43,581 nt of DNA, taken from the NCBI GenBank assembly GCA_035541455.1, contig DATKNH010000039.1, positions 1 to 43,581 on the forward strand. The letters run 5' to 3'. Positions 41,805-43,581 of this stretch are shown one piece after another. Origin of the DNA: Syntrophorhabdales bacterium. GTDB lineage: Bacteria > Desulfobacterota > Syntrophorhabdia > Syntrophorhabdales > WCHB1-27. How positions within the stretch are numbered: the first letter of the stretch is position 1; each line of letters opens with the position of its first letter. The position numbers were made by a program, and so were the translations under genes. Below the pieces are notes generated by a model. The model was not told where the DNA came from, did not search any database, and saw only the letters and a list, made by a program, of their open reading frames with translations.

Positions 41805-43514
41805 TCAATTGAAGCACATAACGTCTGCGCTCGATGGTAGCGTCATCAATTCAGCGTAAACAATTCTCAAACGAATAGAGATCAACGACAAGGCGCCGTA
41901 TGAGGGGCTGTGTAGAGGCAAATGGGCCTTGGCCCATCTCTTGATGTTGCAGGCGATTACTTTACATGCTACAGCAAAACATACTCTTGCAGCTCGACGC
42001 ACGCGAAGCTTGCCGATGCCGTGCGCTCGTTTCAGTTCCGAGTGCGTTGCCTCAATGCCTGCGCGGATCTTGTAGCGGTCTTTCCATGCGGTTGTCTGCT
42101 GAAGGGCATACATATGATCCCGCAGGCGGATCTCTGGCGTGATCTCCAGACGAAAATCTCCCACCGTGTCACGGGCCCGGCATCCTTTGGCGCGATGGTT
42201 GGGAGCGCGCACCGGACAGCGATCGAGCATCGTACAGGCCCGACAGAGTTTGCCGTCAAAGAGTGCATGGAGAGAGTGACGGGCAGTGTTGTTGCTGAGC
42301 ACACGATGATCGAGAGGCTTGTGCCTCATAGGACAGTGGCTCACTAAGCCGTCTGCAGTGAAGTGCAATGCATCTCTCCCTATGACCTCGTCGGCAAGTC
42401 TGCTGCGGTTCACCGGCGTCATGAATTCAATGCGTTGTTCCTGTACCTTTAATGCTGAAGGAACAGACGGGTATCCGCCATCGGCGAAGAGTACCTCAGG
42501 TTTGCACCCGGCAGCGTCTAGCCGTTCGATCACGGGAAGGGCTTTGCCCATATCAGACCGAGCAGCGCCGTGGACTTCATAGTCGGTGATGATCTCCATG
42601 TTCTTGGCATTGTTGCAGGTCTCGGTACTATGTAAGCTGTAGCCGGGACCTTTATGTCCGGCCGATGCATCAGGATCATAGGGAGATTGCAGCGTCGGTC
42701 CTTCGGTCTTTTTCTTTACCTGCACCCTAGAGGATTGCGCATCAGCGGAACAGTCGCACTGTTCCGCAAAGAGGCGTTTTAGCAGTTCGTAGGGTTCACT
42801 CTCGGTGATCTCATCATCGTGCTCGAAGAGAAGAATGAGATCGTAGACATAGTGTGCGAGTTCTTCCACTTTCGTTTTCTGTTCGGCCGGACCTAATCCG
42901 AACCATCCTTCCGGTTCTTGTGCATGCCACTGTCGAATTGGTTCCGGGACCCTTGCAAGGGGCTCTTCATCCAGGCTCTTGAGAAAAAGACTCAGGGTGT
43001 TGGTGAATAGGGCTACTCTGCCGCGCAGGCGTATATTGGAGATGCTATGCGTGGCATCAAGCCGCTGGTTACTCACCGAGAGGCCGAGCCTTGCTATGGC
43101 TTGATCTCTGATGGAATCGAATACCGCGCGAACGAGCTTCATCTCGGGGTCGGCGGCGGCCATGCGTCGGCGGAACTCAACGAGAGAGCGGCGAGAGAGG
43201 TAGTCCACTTCTTCGTCGACATCCAAGGCATAGCGCCACCGGATGTCGAAGCTGAAGGTGTCTAACGCCTCCTGATCGCTCAGGTCGTTCCACTCTTGCA
43301 GAAGACACAGACCCAAAAGACGGGCGACGCTGAAGTTGGGTCGACCCGTGGCGCCATAGAGCATCGCGTAGTCATCTTCCTTCCTGAACAGGATGGGAAG
43401 CACTTCGCGCCGGAACAGGTGAGCCCACGAAGACTCCAGACGGCTGCGCAATGAGGGTGAAATCTGTGTCTCTACACCGAAGAGCTTTTGTTGGGGTGAG
43501 GTTGGTTTATACAT
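41805..43514 (-). CDS. IS1182-family DDE transposase
   Basis: 569 residues. The N-terminal part (PNFSVARLLGLCLLQEWNDL, RYALDVDEEVDYLSRRSLVE) is the DUF772-type DNA-binding domain of IS5/IS1182-like transposases. The catalytic residues are likely in RLDATHSISN (first Asp), EVLFADGGYPS (second Asp) and RAGIEATHSELKRAHG (Glu). A cysteine-rich insert (HCPMRHKPL, CRACTMLDRCPVR) is typical of the IS1182 group. The frame is intact. On the minus strand a perfect TATAAT (43533-43528) lies 14 bp before the ATG and could serve as the transposase -10. Confidence 0.93.
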   Translation of the reverse strand: MYKPTSPQQKLFGVETQISPSLRSRLESSWAHLFRREVLPILFRKEDDYAMLYGATGRPNFSVARLLGLCLLQEWNDLSDQEALDTFSFDIRWRYALDVDEEVDYLSRRSLVEFRRRMAAADPEMKLVRAVFDSIRDQAIARLGLSVSNQRLDATHSISNIRLRGRVALFTNTLSLFLKSLDEEPLARVPEPIRQWHAQEPEGWFGLGPAEQKTKVEELAHYVYDLILLFEHDDEITESEPYELLKRLFAEQCDCSADAQSSRVQVKKKTEGPTLQSPYDPDASAGHKGPGYSLHSTETCNNAKNMEIITDYEVHGAARSDMGKALPVIERLDAAGCKPEVLFADGGYPSVPSALKVQEQRIEFMTPVNRSRLADEVIGRDALHFTADGLVSHCPMRHKPLDHRVLSNNTARHSLHALFDGKLCRACTMLDRCPVRAPNHRAKGCRARDTVGDFRLEITPEIRLRDHMYALQQTTAWKDRYKIRAGIEATHSELKRAHGIGKLRVRRAARVCFAVACKVIACNIKRWAKAHLPLHSPSYGALSLISIRLRIVYAELMTLPSSADVMCFN

Positions 43515-43564
43515 GCACTACTCTAGCATTATATACGAACGAATACAACGATTATTTTGGGGAG

Positions 43565-43580
43565 TTACTTCTCAGGAATC
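43565..43580 (-). repeat. IS right terminal inverted repeat
   Basis: TTACTTCTCAGGAATC on the plus strand, the exact reverse complement of the left end. Only one base of flanking DNA remains in the window. Confidence 0.92.
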
Positions 43581-43581
43581 A

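Larger units (their letters stand above)
41758..43580 (-). mobile_element. Complete IS1182-like insertion sequence
   Basis: 1823-bp element bounded by a perfect 16-bp inverted repeat, GATTCCTGAGAAGTAA (41758-41773 and the complement at 43565-43580). It holds one long minus-strand transposase gene. The right end is 1 bp from the window edge, so a target-site duplication cannot be checked. The left end sits exactly at the 3' end of the Bug pseudogene. Intact repeats and an unbroken transposase suggest a recent arrival. Confidence 0.9.

Noticed and set aside
1-43581. tRNA, rRNA, CRISPR array or prophage block
   Set aside because: No cloverleaf-like sequence, ribosomal RNA sequence, spaced direct-repeat array or run of phage structural genes was seen on either strand by reading; a covariance-model search would be the decisive test.

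Overview
This 43.6-kb window looks like chromosome of an anaerobic, aromatic- or organic-acid-degrading bacterium, most plausibly a Desulfobacterota (former deltaproteobacterial) lineage such as the Syntrophorhabdus type. That is inference from gene content: a UbiD-type decarboxylase beside a benzoate-CoA-ligase-like enzyme and a branched-chain-type ABC importer, several Bug/TctC and TRAP binding proteins, two rubrerythrin-like proteins, a multiheme cytochrome, a DUF2284 protein, and no aerobic respiratory or oxygenase genes. No rRNA, tRNA or CRISPR was seen.

Layout. (1) 1-6279, minus strand: a three-subunit molybdopterin oxidoreductase (catalytic, four-cluster ferredoxin, NrfD membrane subunit), then a GntR/FCD regulator and the start of a TRAP binding protein that runs off the left edge. 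Divergent from it at 6577-8618 are a creatinase-like M24 protein that has lost its metal ligands and a DUF364 protein. The 297-bp region between the two units carries promoters in both directions, a GntR-type palindrome and a 14-nt direct repeat. (2) 8858-10244, minus: three tandem small heat-shock proteins. (3) 10454-12802, minus: rubrerythrin-like protein, Rrf2 regulator and pentaheme cytochrome, behind a clear promoter with an IscR/Rrf2-type operator. (4) 13196-15089: a PfkB kinase, a phage-type HEXXH metallopeptidase and a small coiled-coil protein. (5) 15334-19361, plus: a PaoABC/YagTSR-like periplasmic molybdenum hydroxylase with a 15-bp perfect inverted repeat just upstream of its promoter, convergent with a second ferritin-like protein. 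(6) 20157-28448, plus: a 2164-residue CheB-CheR-PAS-PocR-GAF-kinase-receiver protein, an S1C protease with TPR repeats, and a carboxymuconolactone-decarboxylase-like protein; then a DUF2284 gene (minus) and a Bug binding protein (plus). (7) 30433-40398, minus: a nine-gene catabolic and transport operon (LivK-like, Bug, UbiD, LivH, LivM, LivG, LivF, MFS, CoA ligase). (8) 40721-43580: a decayed locus in which the N-terminal third of a UbiD gene is joined to the C-terminal part of a Bug gene, followed directly by an intact IS1182-like element whose terminal repeat supplies the stop codon of the Bug fragment.

How it may fit together: region 7 reads as uptake of an organic (probably aromatic) acid, CoA activation and prFMN-dependent decarboxylation. 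Region 8 is the wreck of a second locus of the same kind, still carrying a promoter that resembles the one before the intact Bug gene at 29277. Region 1 reads as a separate regulated catabolic module in which the oxidoreductase probably works on the cytoplasmic side and passes electrons to or from the quinone pool. The regulatory sites were found by eye and are candidates. No database comparison was possible, so family names rest on motifs recognised in the translated sequence.
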